Part shown: one piece after another, positions 6,625-13,794 of the stretch
Layout of the letters: each line of letters starts with the position of its first letter
Position numbering within the stretch: position 1 is the first letter of the stretch
From: an uncultured Collinsella sp.
Lineage (GTDB): Bacteria > Actinomycetota > Coriobacteriia > Coriobacteriales > Coriobacteriaceae
Length of the DNA stretch: 15,024 bases
Reading direction: 5' to 3'
Assembly: GCA_900757705.1 (NCBI GenBank)
Contig: CAAEOW010000165.1
Span: 1 to 15,024, forward strand
Program-made: the position numbers and the translations under genes
The notes under the pieces: generated by a model
Databases searched by the model: none
The model's input: the letters and a program-made list of their open reading frames with translations, nothing else
What the model was told of the DNA's origin: nothing

Positions 6625-7371
6625 ATGCTCGAAGGATTATTTGACGCCGACCGTTGGTCGACGACATTTCAAAACATGGGGCCCTTCTGGGAGGGCTTTG
6701 GCGTGACGCTGCAGGTGGTCGTTGCCGGTCTGTTGCTGTCGCTGGTGCTGGGCACGCTGCTGGGCGTATTCTCTACCACTCGCTCGCGCGTGCTGCGCGC
6801 CATAAGTCGCGTGTACGTGGAGTTTTACCAGAACACCCCGTTGCCCGTACAGGTGCTCTTTATGTACATGGCCGGTCCGCAGTTTTTGCAGGCCATAACC
6901 GGTGCCGACCAGCCGGTGCGTATCGCGCCGTTCGTGTTGGGCTTCTTGGGCGTGGGCCTGTATCACGCGGCCTACATTTCGGAGGTCATCCGCACCGGTA
7001 TCGAGGCGGTTCCGCGCGGTCAGATGGAGGCGGCCCAGAGCCAGGGCTTCACCCGGGCGCAGGCGTACTGGTACATCGTGCTGCCCCAGACATTCAAGAT
7101 CATTCTGCCGCCGCTGTGTAACCAGGCGCTCAACTTGGTCAAGAACACGTCGGTGCTGGCGCTTGTGGCCGGCGGCGACCTTATGTACCGTTCCGACAAC
7201 TTTGTGAGTCTGTACGGTTACCTGCAGGGATACATCGTCTGCTGCCTTATGTACTTCATCATCTGCTTTCCGCTCGCCATGCTGGTGCAGTGGCTCGAGC
7301 GCCGCTCCAAGGAGCGTCCGCGTGGCGTGAGCCTGGCCGAGCTGGGGCTCGACAACGTAGAGGAGGCCTAG
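6625..7371 (+). CDS. Amino-acid ABC transporter permease 1 (HisM/GlnP family)
   Basis: Integral membrane subunit of the importer, 248 residues with about five hydrophobic segments. The EAA loop that contacts the ATPase is EAAQSQGFTRAQAYWYIVLPQ-like (starting at residue 135), followed by the LVKNTSVLAL segment typical of polar amino-acid permeases. YQNTPLPVQVLF near residue 68 is also characteristic. The ATG at 6625 is chosen because AAGGAAGGA (6611-6619) is ideally spaced; the frame runs open to 6592, but that part overlaps the binding-protein gene. Only 25 bases separate it from the preceding gene and 3 from the next. Confidence 0.93.
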   Translation: MLEGLFDADRWSTTFQNMGPFWEGFGVTLQVVVAGLLLSLVLGTLLGVFSTTRSRVLRAISRVYVEFYQNTPLPVQVLFMYMAGPQFLQAITGADQPVRIAPFVLGFLGVGLYHAAYISEVIRTGIEAVPRGQMEAAQSQGFTRAQAYWYIVLPQTFKIILPPLCNQALNLVKNTSVLALVAGGDLMYRSDNFVSLYGYLQGYIVCCLMYFIICFPLAMLVQWLERRSKERPRGVSLAELGLDNVEEA

Positions 7372-7374
7372 CGC

Positions 7375-8013
7375 ATGGAAATCTTCAACGCGACCAACCT
7401 GCTCTACATTTGGGGCGGCTTTGTTAAGACAATCGAGATCTCGGCGCTGTCGATCTTTTTCTCGCTCATCTTTGGCACGGTGCTGGCGCTTGTTAAAAGC
7501 TATGCGCCCCGCCCGTTCCGTATTTTGGTGAGCGCCTATATCGAGCTGTTCCGTTGCACGCCGAACCTGCTGTGGATTCTGTTTATCTACTTTACGGTGC
7601 AGGGTTTGGACATTGTGATTTCGACCATCGCCTTTACGCTGTTTACCAGCGCCGTTATGGCCGAGATTGTGCGCGGAGGCCTCAACTCGATTCCGCGCGG
7701 CCAGTTTGAGGCAGCGCAGAGCCAGGGTTTTGGCTTCTTTGCCACCATGCGCTACATCATTCTGCCGCAGACGTTTAAGACGATCATTCCGGCGCTGTTT
7801 AGCCAGTGCACGACCGTCATCAAGGACAGCTCGTATCTTTCGGGTATTAACGTGGCCGAGCTCATGTACACGGCAAACGTCGTGATGGCCCATACGATCG
7901 ACCTGTCGCAGGTGCTTATGCTCTACGGCCTGGTGTTTGCGATGTACTTTGTGCTCAACTTTGGTATCTCGCTGCTGGTTCGCGCATATCAGAGGCGAAT
8001 GGTGGCAGCGTAG
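7375..8013 (+). CDS. Amino-acid ABC transporter permease 2 (HisM/GlnP family)
   Basis: Second membrane subunit, 212 residues, presumably pairing with the upstream permease as a heterodimer. It has the same plan: FVKTIEISALSIFFSLIFG, then FRCTPNLLWILFIYF, the EAA loop beginning at residue 112 (EAAQSQGFGFFATMRYI), and VIKDSSYLSG in place of the usual LVKNTSL. Start ATG 7375 follows the previous stop by 3 bases, and its ribosome-binding site GAGGAGG (7359-7365) lies inside the upstream gene, so translation is probably coupled. It is shorter than permease 1 mainly because it lacks the N-terminal and C-terminal extensions. Confidence 0.93.
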   Translation: MEIFNATNLLYIWGGFVKTIEISALSIFFSLIFGTVLALVKSYAPRPFRILVSAYIELFRCTPNLLWILFIYFTVQGLDIVISTIAFTLFTSAVMAEIVRGGLNSIPRGQFEAAQSQGFGFFATMRYIILPQTFKTIIPALFSQCTTVIKDSSYLSGINVAELMYTANVVMAHTIDLSQVLMLYGLVFAMYFVLNFGISLLVRAYQRRMVAA

Positions 8014-8014
8014 A

Positions 8015-8045
8015 ATGTGGCAAAGGGACAGCCCCTTTGTCACAT
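8015..8045. repeat. Hairpin of the CAAAGGGACAG family between permease and kinase genes
   Basis: A 13-bp stem (8015-8027 with 8033-8045, one G-T pair) has the 5-nt loop ACAGC. The core CAAAGGGACAG...CCTTTG matches the centre of the larger ACCACAAAGG hairpins. No T tract follows. It ends three bases before the ribosome-binding site of the next gene. Confidence 0.8.
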
Positions 8046-8061
8046 AGAGAAAGGAATCGCG

Positions 8062-8685
8062 ATGAGCGATCTGGAGAACAAGAAGAGTCCTGTGGTCATT
8101 ACCATCGCGCGCGACTTTGGTGCCGAGGGCCACGAGATCGGACGCATCCTCGCCAACGAGTTGGGGATTCCTCTGTACGACAACGAGCTACTGGTGCGCG
8201 CGTCGCTGCGCGCGGGCGAGTCGCTCGACAAGATGGCCGCCTACGACGAGCGTCTGGCCGTGGAGAACATGGCGTTTCTGCCCGACCGCTACGATGCGCG
8301 CTCGTACTCGGACAAGTTGTTCCAAAAGATGAGCCAGGTGATTTTGGACCTGGGCGAGACCGAGAGCTGCATTATCGAAGGCCGTCTGTCCGATTACCTG
8401 CTGCGTAACAACCCCAACCATATTGCCGTGTTGGTGACCGCCCCCTTTGAGGACCGCGTCGAGATTGTCCGCAAGAAGCGTGGCCTTAACAAAAAGAAGG
8501 GCGCCAAGCTGGTCAAGCAGCAGCAGAAGGCGCGCGAGGCGTTCTATAAGCGCTATAGCGCCGGCAAGTGGAAGATGACGAGCGGTAAGGACATCGTCGT
8601 CAACCGCGCCAAGCTGGGCCGCGAGGGCTGCAAAGACGTTATCGCCGCTGCCTACCGCTACAAAGTAGCGCAGCTCGAAGACTAA
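8062..8685 (+). CDS. Cytidylate kinase-like family protein
   Basis: A 207-residue cytosolic P-loop kinase-like protein. The N-terminus VVITIARDFGAEGHEIGRIL (11-30) matches the glycine-rich nucleotide-binding start of the cytidylate-kinase-like family (ITISR-GS-G-EIG pattern), with a degenerate P-loop. IIEGRLSDYLLR and the basic region RKKRGLNKKKGAK also fit. This family is distinct from the true CMP kinase, and its substrate is generally unknown. ATG 8062 is preferred over a GTG at 8017 because AGAAAGGA (8048-8055) is well placed and the upstream extension would run through a hairpin. It may be read through from the ABC operon. A strong terminator follows. Confidence 0.85.
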   Translation: MSDLENKKSPVVITIARDFGAEGHEIGRILANELGIPLYDNELLVRASLRAGESLDKMAAYDERLAVENMAFLPDRYDARSYSDKLFQKMSQVILDLGETESCIIEGRLSDYLLRNNPNHIAVLVTAPFEDRVEIVRKKRGLNKKKGAKLVKQQQKAREAFYKRYSAGKWKMTSGKDIVVNRAKLGREGCKDVIAAAYRYKVAQLED

Positions 8686-8691
8686 CCGACC

Positions 8692-8739
8692 AAACCACCA
8701 CAAGGGGGACACAGGCACCTTTGTGGTGGTTTTTGTTTT
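8692..8739 (+). terminator. Strong terminator built from an ACCACAAAGG repeat hairpin
   Basis: A stem of about 15 bp (8692-8706 with 8718-8732, one G-T pair) is followed by TTTTGTTTT. The loop region reads GGGACACAGGCA. It separates two convergent genes, and the T tract overlaps the stop codon of the minus-strand gene. Nearly the same hairpin recurs at 12117-12151 and, inverted, at 14766-14802. Confidence 0.88.
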
Positions 8740-10141
8740 AGGCCGAGGGAAAGGCCTTGGTGAGACCGGCGCGCGTCTGCGTGTCGGTCTTTTGATAAAT
8801 GGAGCTCAGGTGGCGCTGTACCATGCGCATCGAGATACCGAGCTCCTCGGCGATCTGCTTGAGCGGGCGTTCATCCTGGGTCACGGCTATGAGCACGTCG
8901 ACTTCGCGCGGGGTGAGAGCGTGGTTGACGATGAAGACCTGACGCTGCTCCTCGATACTCGGTGCTGCCAGTGCCTCCTCGGCAAGCTGTTGATGTTCGC
9001 GCTCCTGCTCGGTTTGGGGCAGGCGGAACAAGCCGGCTGCCACGAATGCTGCGCAGGCGGCGACGAGAAGCACGACCGCGCCAATCATGATGAGGGCGAC
9101 GTTGCCAGAGGTCACAAGCGCAAGCGAGACGCCCGACGTGGTGAACGCGCACACGTTATTGGCCGCACGGCCCATGCCGGCCCAGAAGGCGGGCACGTGC
9201 ATGCGCGGTGCCAGCTGAGTAAACGTGGCGGTAAAGAACGTGACGAAAAAGCCCGAGCTCAGGTAAAAGACGACAAGGCCCAGGTTGGGATCGGCGCCGG
9301 CTTCCACGGCCAGGATGGAAATGGTCGAGAGCACGGCGATGCCGAGCATGACAAGTCCCATGTATCGGCGCTCGGCAAGATCAAAGATAATGCCGGCGGC
9401 AAGGCCGCTCGCCGCCAAAAAGAGGCGCGGCCATGTTTGCACGGCAATGGTGCCGTGGGCGTTGGGGAGCGTGACCACGTTGTCGAGGGTCGAGAACAAG
9501 CAGGCAAGAATCAGGACGAGCGCGATGCTCCAACACGCCTGCTTGGCAAGGGCGTGCGATGGCTCAACAAAGGGATTGATGGCGGGGCTGGAGCTCTCGG
9601 CAGCCTTTTGGGGAACGACGCTGAGGGCAGAGATGGCGATCGTTGCCGCGCCAAGAATGATGAGCTCGACGATGCCACCGCAATTGAGCAGGTTGATGGC
9701 GAACTGCATCAGGATGCCCGCGGCATAGGCTGCTCCCGCACCGGTGGCGAGCTTGGGATCGTCTTGGAATGTCGTTGCGAAGGCATGGTGTGCCGCGCCG
9801 CCCAGTAGGCCGAGTCCGAGGAATGCGAGGCATCCCAGAATCTCGAGCGCAAGCGGGCTCGTGGGGGACTGAATCTGAGTCAACCCCAAGATGGCGATGG
9901 GGACGGCGGCGCTGACAACTGCCTGAGGCCGGCCTTTGCGCTGTGCGAGCCCGAGCAGCGGCGCATATCCGATAAAGCCGATCACGCTGGCGTCCAGGAT
10001 AAAGCCCTGTGCGAGCACAACGCGTTCGGCACCGGTGAGTAGCCCGACATTGATGTCGAATCGAAACTCGGCGGCAAGAAAGACAAAGGTAAAGAGCGCA
10101 AGTGCCAGAAGCGCGTTGATTTTAGGCTTACTCAGGTTCAA
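8738..10141 (-). CDS. 12-helix membrane protein with C-terminal LuxR-type DNA-binding domain
   Basis: A predicted one-component membrane regulator of 467 residues. About twelve hydrophobic segments fill residues 8-370 in a major-facilitator-like layout, followed by an acidic linker (EQEREHQQLAEEALAA). The last ~60 residues form a LuxR/GerE helix-turn-helix: LTPREVDVLIAV, then LKQIAEELGISMRMVQRHLSSIYQK-type recognition helices. Such fusions are numerous in Coriobacteriia, and their ligands and targets are mostly unknown. I place the start at TTG 10141, six bases after AAAGGA on this strand; the frame is open to an ATG at 10279, but that extension is Arg/Pro-rich and lacks a ribosome-binding site. 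It is divergent from the surface-protein gene at 10359, which it might control. Confidence 0.85.
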   Translation of the reverse strand: MNLSKPKINALLALALFTFVFLAAEFRFDINVGLLTGAERVVLAQGFILDASVIGFIGYAPLLGLAQRKGRPQAVVSAAVPIAILGLTQIQSPTSPLALEILGCLAFLGLGLLGGAAHHAFATTFQDDPKLATGAGAAYAAGILMQFAINLLNCGGIVELIILGAATIAISALSVVPQKAAESSSPAINPFVEPSHALAKQACWSIALVLILACLFSTLDNVVTLPNAHGTIAVQTWPRLFLAASGLAAGIIFDLAERRYMGLVMLGIAVLSTISILAVEAGADPNLGLVVFYLSSGFFVTFFTATFTQLAPRMHVPAFWAGMGRAANNVCAFTTSGVSLALVTSGNVALIMIGAVVLLVAACAAFVAAGLFRLPQTEQEREHQQLAEEALAAPSIEEQRQVFIVNHALTPREVDVLIAVTQDERPLKQIAEELGISMRMVQRHLSSIYQKTDTQTRAGLTKAFPSA

Positions 10142-10164
10142 GGACGGTCCTTTGGGTGGACGGA

Positions 10165-10184
10165 ACAATCGTGCCCTCGATTGT
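10165..10184. promoter_or_regulatory. Small dyad overlapping a possible promoter of the LuxR-domain gene
   Basis: ACAATCG (10165-10171) is repeated inverted as CGATTGT (10178-10184) around six bases. On the minus strand, TACAAT (10185 to 10180) resembles a -10 box about 40 bases before the TTG start. A dyad at this spot could be an operator, but no clear -35 is seen. Confidence 0.35.
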
Positions 10185-10322
10185 AGACCATGACGGTAGG
10201 GGGCAGGCCTTTCGTGGGGGGCGGGGTGCGCTTGCCAATTGCATGCTCGTTGCCTTTTGCGCTGGCAGGTGCGCCACATGAGAATTTGTGTCCCAGGATC
10301 CGGATATCTTCCCGTAACATGG

Positions 10323-10331
10323 TGTTATAGA
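10323..10331 (+). promoter_or_regulatory. Possible extended -10 promoter of the first surface-protein gene
   Basis: TGTTATAGA fits the TGnTATAAT extended -10 pattern, 28 bases before the ATG. A -35 box is not evident. A similar TATAGA (12083-12088) precedes the second surface-protein gene. Confidence 0.4.
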
Positions 10332-10358
10332 AGCACCCCTTACGACAAGGAGGCTCAC

Positions 10359-11972
10359 ATGCGAAAGCAAATCCATGACAACCCAATCGACCACGGCTGC
10401 TCGTGCGCGCTCTCTCATGGAACGTGGCGTCGCGTGGGCGCCAAGCTTGCCTGCGCGGGGGCTTGCGCGCTCATGGCCGGCCAGCTGCTGCTGCCGAGCG
10501 TGGCGCTCGCCGCCGACTGGGTCAACGTGGGCGGCACGCAGTACGACGCGGGCACTGCCGCCGGCGACGATGCGGGAACCTGGTCCTGGGATGGCGCTAA
10601 CGACATGAAGCTCAACGGCTACGACGGTACCGGCATCAGCGCTCAGGGCAACCTCACCATCGATGTGGCGGGCACCAACACCATCACGGCCGATGCCGGT
10701 CAGAGCGCTATTGCTGCCAAGAACGGCAACCTTGCCATTACCGGCGACGGCACCCTTAATGCGACGGCCCAGACCGATGTGATTGCGGCGGAAGGCGACG
10801 GCAATGCGGGTGGCGATGTGACCATCAGCGGCGCCAACGTCAACGTGACGGCTTCGGGCGCAGTGAACAGTGCGACGGGCATTCGCGCGACGGCCGGCAG
10901 CGTGACGATCGATAAGGGCGCCGATGTCAAAATCGAGGCAAAATCGGCGGAAGGATCTTGGCGTCCAACGGTGGGCACCTACGGTATCTTTGCCGATAAC
11001 CTTCCCAGTAGACACGCTGCTCAGGAAGGCGAGCAGGAAGAACCGGATTATGTCTCCGTGCACGGGGGCGACGTCACGATCGATGCCGCCAACCTGTCGA
11101 TCAAGACAGCCGATGCCTGGCAGGTTTCCGTGTGCATCAATACGGTCGGTATCAAAAAGAATACCCTCATGAAAATCGTCAACAGAGCCGATGTCGCGCT
11201 TTCCGCCGGCAGTGCGGCTTCGCTCTCGGCGGGCATCAGCGCGCGTTCGCAAAGCGGTGCGGTGTGGATGCTTGTCGAGGAGTCGAATCTTACGTCTCGA
11301 AGCCTGTCTGCTGCAAACGGCATCGATGCCGTCCGCAATCAAAGTTTTGGAATCATGGCAGAGGCAAACACCGGGTCGGAAACGCCTCGTATCAAGATTC
11401 GCAAATCGAAGATTGAGGCCTCGGGCGCGACTGCGGGAATCTATGCGATCAACTGCAACGACGCGACTGCGACGCTGTTCCGTGCCGCGAGGATTGATTT
11501 GGGCTGGGGCGAGTCGCGCGGGAACGCGATGATTACGACTCCGACGGATGGTGCCGTGCGCGATGTGAAAAAGGTTGTTGATACGGGGAAATGGCCGAGC
11601 TCCCAGAACGGGCAGGTCATCGGTGTTGCCGGTCCGTCTGCTATTACGGATATCGTCGGTTCTGCCGAGGTCGCCCATGATGTAGTGATTGATTTTGGAG
11701 ACGGGCAGGAGCCGGAGCCGACACCGGAGCCCGATCCCGATCCTATGCCCAATCCCGAGCAGAAGCCTGACCTCAAGCCCGTAGACAAGGACGCAAAGAC
11801 CACCACGACGGTCACCAAGACCGTTACGACCAAGACTGCTGCCGCCAAAAACGGTTCCGGCGCCCTAGCCGCCACAGGCGATAGCGCCGCGACGGCGGCA
11901 GCGGCCCTCGGAATCGCCGGCGCGTCCGTTATCGGCGCTGGCTTCGTCGCGTCCAAGCGCCGCAACCGCTAG
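10359..11972 (+). CDS. Cell-wall-anchored surface protein with LAxTG sorting signal
   Basis: A 537-residue exported protein. It has a long signal peptide (1-51) with a conserved pre-region HGTWR at 20-24, a hydrophobic core and ALA cleavage site. The mature part (about 52-440) contains short Gly/Ala/Thr-rich beta repeats such as GNLTIDVAGTNTITA, GNLAITGDGTLNATA and GGDVTISGANVNVTA, typical of right-handed beta-helix or carbohydrate-binding surface domains. A Pro/Glu/Asp-rich wall-spanning linker follows (about 450-475), then a Thr/Lys stretch and the sorting signal LAATG (503-507), hydrophobic segment and KRRNR tail. LAxTG is the motif known for class E sortases. Start ATG 10359 has the consensus AAGGAGG (10347-10353). 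Ligand unknown. Confidence 0.85.
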   Translation: MRKQIHDNPIDHGCSCALSHGTWRRVGAKLACAGACALMAGQLLLPSVALAADWVNVGGTQYDAGTAAGDDAGTWSWDGANDMKLNGYDGTGISAQGNLTIDVAGTNTITADAGQSAIAAKNGNLAITGDGTLNATAQTDVIAAEGDGNAGGDVTISGANVNVTASGAVNSATGIRATAGSVTIDKGADVKIEAKSAEGSWRPTVGTYGIFADNLPSRHAAQEGEQEEPDYVSVHGGDVTIDAANLSIKTADAWQVSVCINTVGIKKNTLMKIVNRADVALSAGSAASLSAGISARSQSGAVWMLVEESNLTSRSLSAANGIDAVRNQSFGIMAEANTGSETPRIKIRKSKIEASGATAGIYAINCNDATATLFRAARIDLGWGESRGNAMITTPTDGAVRDVKKVVDTGKWPSSQNGQVIGVAGPSAITDIVGSAEVAHDVVIDFGDGQEPEPTPEPDPDPMPNPEQKPDLKPVDKDAKTTTTVTKTVTTKTAAAKNGSGALAATGDSAATAAAALGIAGASVIGAGFVASKRRNR

Positions 11973-11995
11973 CGCAAGCTTTCATAGCCATTTTC

Positions 11996-12040
11996 AGCCG
12001 CCGCGTGAGCATAAATGTCCTCGCGGCGGCTCTTTGTATT
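11996..12040 (+). terminator. Intrinsic terminator after the first surface-protein gene
   Basis: AGCCGCCGCG (11996-12005) pairs perfectly with CGCGGCGGCT (12022-12031) across a 16-nt loop, followed by the T-rich CTTTGTATTT. Confidence 0.75.
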
Positions 12041-12044
12041 TCCG

Positions 12045-12080
12045 CAGGTAGAGGCCTAGGTTCGTAGATGCGAACCTTGG
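12045..12080. repeat. GCAGGTAG...AGGTTCG hairpin repeat, copy 1
   Basis: AGGTTCG (12058-12064) pairs with CGAACCT (12071-12077) around TAGATG. The preceding CGCAGGTAGA is shared with copy 2 at 14805-14847, which has a much longer stem. This copy has diverged in the outer stem and has no T tract. Confidence 0.6.
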
Positions 12081-12116
12081 AGTATAGAGTCATTTGTCGC
12101 ATCTTGGTTGTACAGG

Positions 12117-12151
12117 ACCACCACAAAGGGGACAGGCACCTTTGTGGTGGT
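12117..12151. repeat. ACCACAAAGG hairpin repeat in the leader of the second surface-protein gene
   Basis: A perfect 13-bp stem (12117-12129 with 12139-12151) closes on the loop GGACAGGCA. It is nearly identical to the hairpin at 8692-8732 but has no T tract, and it ends 15 bases before the AAGGAGG ribosome-binding site (12166-12172). Confidence 0.85.
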
Positions 12152-12177
12152 ATGGCCCATCGACCAAGGAGGCCGTT

Positions 12178-13794
12178 ATGTACGGAAACCACTTTGACAA
12201 GCAAACCCAACGCGAGCGTACCTGCTCGCTGGTTCACGGTACTTGGCGTTGTGTGGGTGCCAAAATCGCTTGCGCTGGCGCGTGTGCGCTTATGGTCGGC
12301 CAGCTGCTGCTGCCGAGCGTGGCGCTGGCGACGGAATGCGCCGATCCCGCCGCTGGGACGGATGAGGTTGCCGCGGCTCCGGTAACGCCGACGGTTGCGG
12401 AGGATACGGCTGCAACGACCGCACCAGCTGCTTCGACCGCGCCTGCAACCGATGCTGCTCCGGCGGCGCAAGCCACCGCTGAGCCTCAGCAGACGGTCCC
12501 GACTGGCGCCACCGATGAATCCAACGATGCGGCACCCGCTGAACAAAATACTCCCAGCGACAACGCCGCCACGCCGGCGAATGACGCCATCATGCCCTGC
12601 GGTGTGACCGATGTTGTTGGCGGCAGCGGCGTTAGGGTCAATATTACGGTGCGGAACAATTACACCGACATCAAGAAAGAAGAAACGATTGAGTATGTGA
12701 AGGGGATTGCCCTTGTAGATGGAGACCAGTCTGCTCTCGATGGTAGCGCTTTGACTTTTATCGGCCTGGGGGACTTGATCGTCCATGCGGCGTATGACAG
12801 TGCGAGCAATAAAACAACGCTTACCCTGGATATCAGCAAGATTCAGAGACAGAAGGAGGAGCAGAAGTACTTTACGGAGTACAAGGAGAATAAGTCCAAG
12901 ATGACGACCACCTATGATGGATCCAAGCTTACGTATACGGGTACAGAGCCCGGGAATATCATCATCGGTGATCCGGACGACGCCTTTAAAGGAGACACCG
13001 AGGCGACCGGGAAACCCACTATTAACGAGATCCGGGATGACTACTACACCCGCACCCATGTCTACGAGAGGGCGTGCCTTGTTGTCCCGGCAGCGGAATC
13101 AGAATCGGAATCCATCTCCTTTGCCAATGTTCAGAATACGAACTTCAATTGGCAGCTGGATACTGGTCCGCAGGCGACGGCAGGTGTCCCTAACTACGAT
13201 GCAGATAAATACGAAATCGCTTATGAATGCTGGCAGGAATTTGAAAACAACGAACCCGTTGCTGCCTGGTATTCCGATAACGGCTCACATGGTTCCCTGC
13301 CGACTATTACAAAGTTTAAAAGCGGGAAAGAGTACGTGTATTCTCTTATGCTGAAGCCAAAAGACGGATATTCCTTCAGCGATGAAACCGTTGTTACCGT
13401 AAACGGGGAAACCGTAAAGTCGAGTCTAAGCGGAGAATTCCTGTATGTCCCTGCTATTAAAACAATTACGATGCCTGCTTCGTCGGAAAACGAAGCTCTT
13501 GAGAATCTAAACGTCAACGATGTGAAAACCGACTACGCGCCCGGCGAGGCGCCGCGTGCGACCGCGACGATTCCTGCCGCCGATGCCGATAAGTATGAGA
13601 TCGCCTATGAGTGCTGGGAAGAGATGGATGGCAGCGACCCTGCGGAGCTCAAGCCCGTTGCCTTCTGGTATTCCGACCCTGCCAAGTATCCGACGGGCGC
13701 GAGGAGGATCGAACACTTCGAAGAGGGCAAGTTCTACATGTACTCCGTTGAGCTGAGGTCAAGGGCGACAATACCGTGGCCGATGACTGCATGA
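12178..13794 (+). CDS. Surface protein, N-terminal part; frameshifted, wall anchor lost
   Basis: A 538-residue product starting at ATG 12178 behind AAGGAGG. Residues 1-51 form a signal peptide almost identical to that of the upstream surface protein (29 of 32 positions in 20-51). An Ala/Thr/Pro-rich low-complexity linker follows (about 52-140), then a domain of unknown type (140-330) and two related modules. Module A (341-412) and module B (469 onward) both start with DKYEIAYECW, pass AWYSD/FWYSD and end in a GKxYxYSxxL strand. The frame ends at TGA 13792 after an abrupt out-of-place tail, RSRATIPWPMTA. The -1 frame from 13758 continues module B with VKGDNTVADDCMMYVNG, matching module A's KDGYSFSDETVVTVNG. 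The ancestral gene clearly ran to 14570, about 797 residues. Confidence 0.8.
   Translation: MYGNHFDKQTQRERTCSLVHGTWRCVGAKIACAGACALMVGQLLLPSVALATECADPAAGTDEVAAAPVTPTVAEDTAATTAPAASTAPATDAAPAAQATAEPQQTVPTGATDESNDAAPAEQNTPSDNAATPANDAIMPCGVTDVVGGSGVRVNITVRNNYTDIKKEETIEYVKGIALVDGDQSALDGSALTFIGLGDLIVHAAYDSASNKTTLTLDISKIQRQKEEQKYFTEYKENKSKMTTTYDGSKLTYTGTEPGNIIIGDPDDAFKGDTEATGKPTINEIRDDYYTRTHVYERACLVVPAAESESESISFANVQNTNFNWQLDTGPQATAGVPNYDADKYEIAYECWQEFENNEPVAAWYSDNGSHGSLPTITKFKSGKEYVYSLMLKPKDGYSFSDETVVTVNGETVKSSLSGEFLYVPAIKTITMPASSENEALENLNVNDVKTDYAPGEAPRATATIPAADADKYEIAYECWEEMDGSDPAELKPVAFWYSDPAKYPTGARRIEHFEEGKFYMYSVELRSRATIPWPMTA

Noticed and set aside
6637..8133. 498-residue open frame on the minus strand opposite the permease genes
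   Set aside because: It lies antisense to two clear permease genes, is His/Arg/Gln-rich without any fold signature, and is a product of high-GC codon bias.
8723..9808. 361-residue + strand frame opposite the LuxR-domain gene
   Set aside because: The minus strand encodes a coherent 12-helix protein with a helix-turn-helix; the + product is Gly/His/Asp-rich with no motif.
10142..10279. N-terminal extension of the LuxR-domain protein to an ATG at 10279
   Set aside because: The added 46 residues are Arg/Pro-rich without a ribosome-binding site, while TTG 10141 has AAAGGA at ideal distance and starts just before the first helix.
10239..10358. Upstream extension of the first surface protein to 10239
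   Set aside because: It would bury the signal peptide behind 40 residues and ignore the consensus AAGGAGG before ATG 10359.
10128..11678. 516-residue minus-strand frame opposite the first surface protein
   Set aside because: The + strand frame has a consensus ribosome-binding site, signal peptide and sorting signal; the antisense frame overlaps both that gene and the LuxR-gene start.
13750..13776. Programmed ribosomal frameshift at the break in the second surface protein
   Set aside because: No slippery heptamer or stop-codon-dependent shift signal is visible near CTGAGGTCAAG; mutation or sequencing error is simpler.
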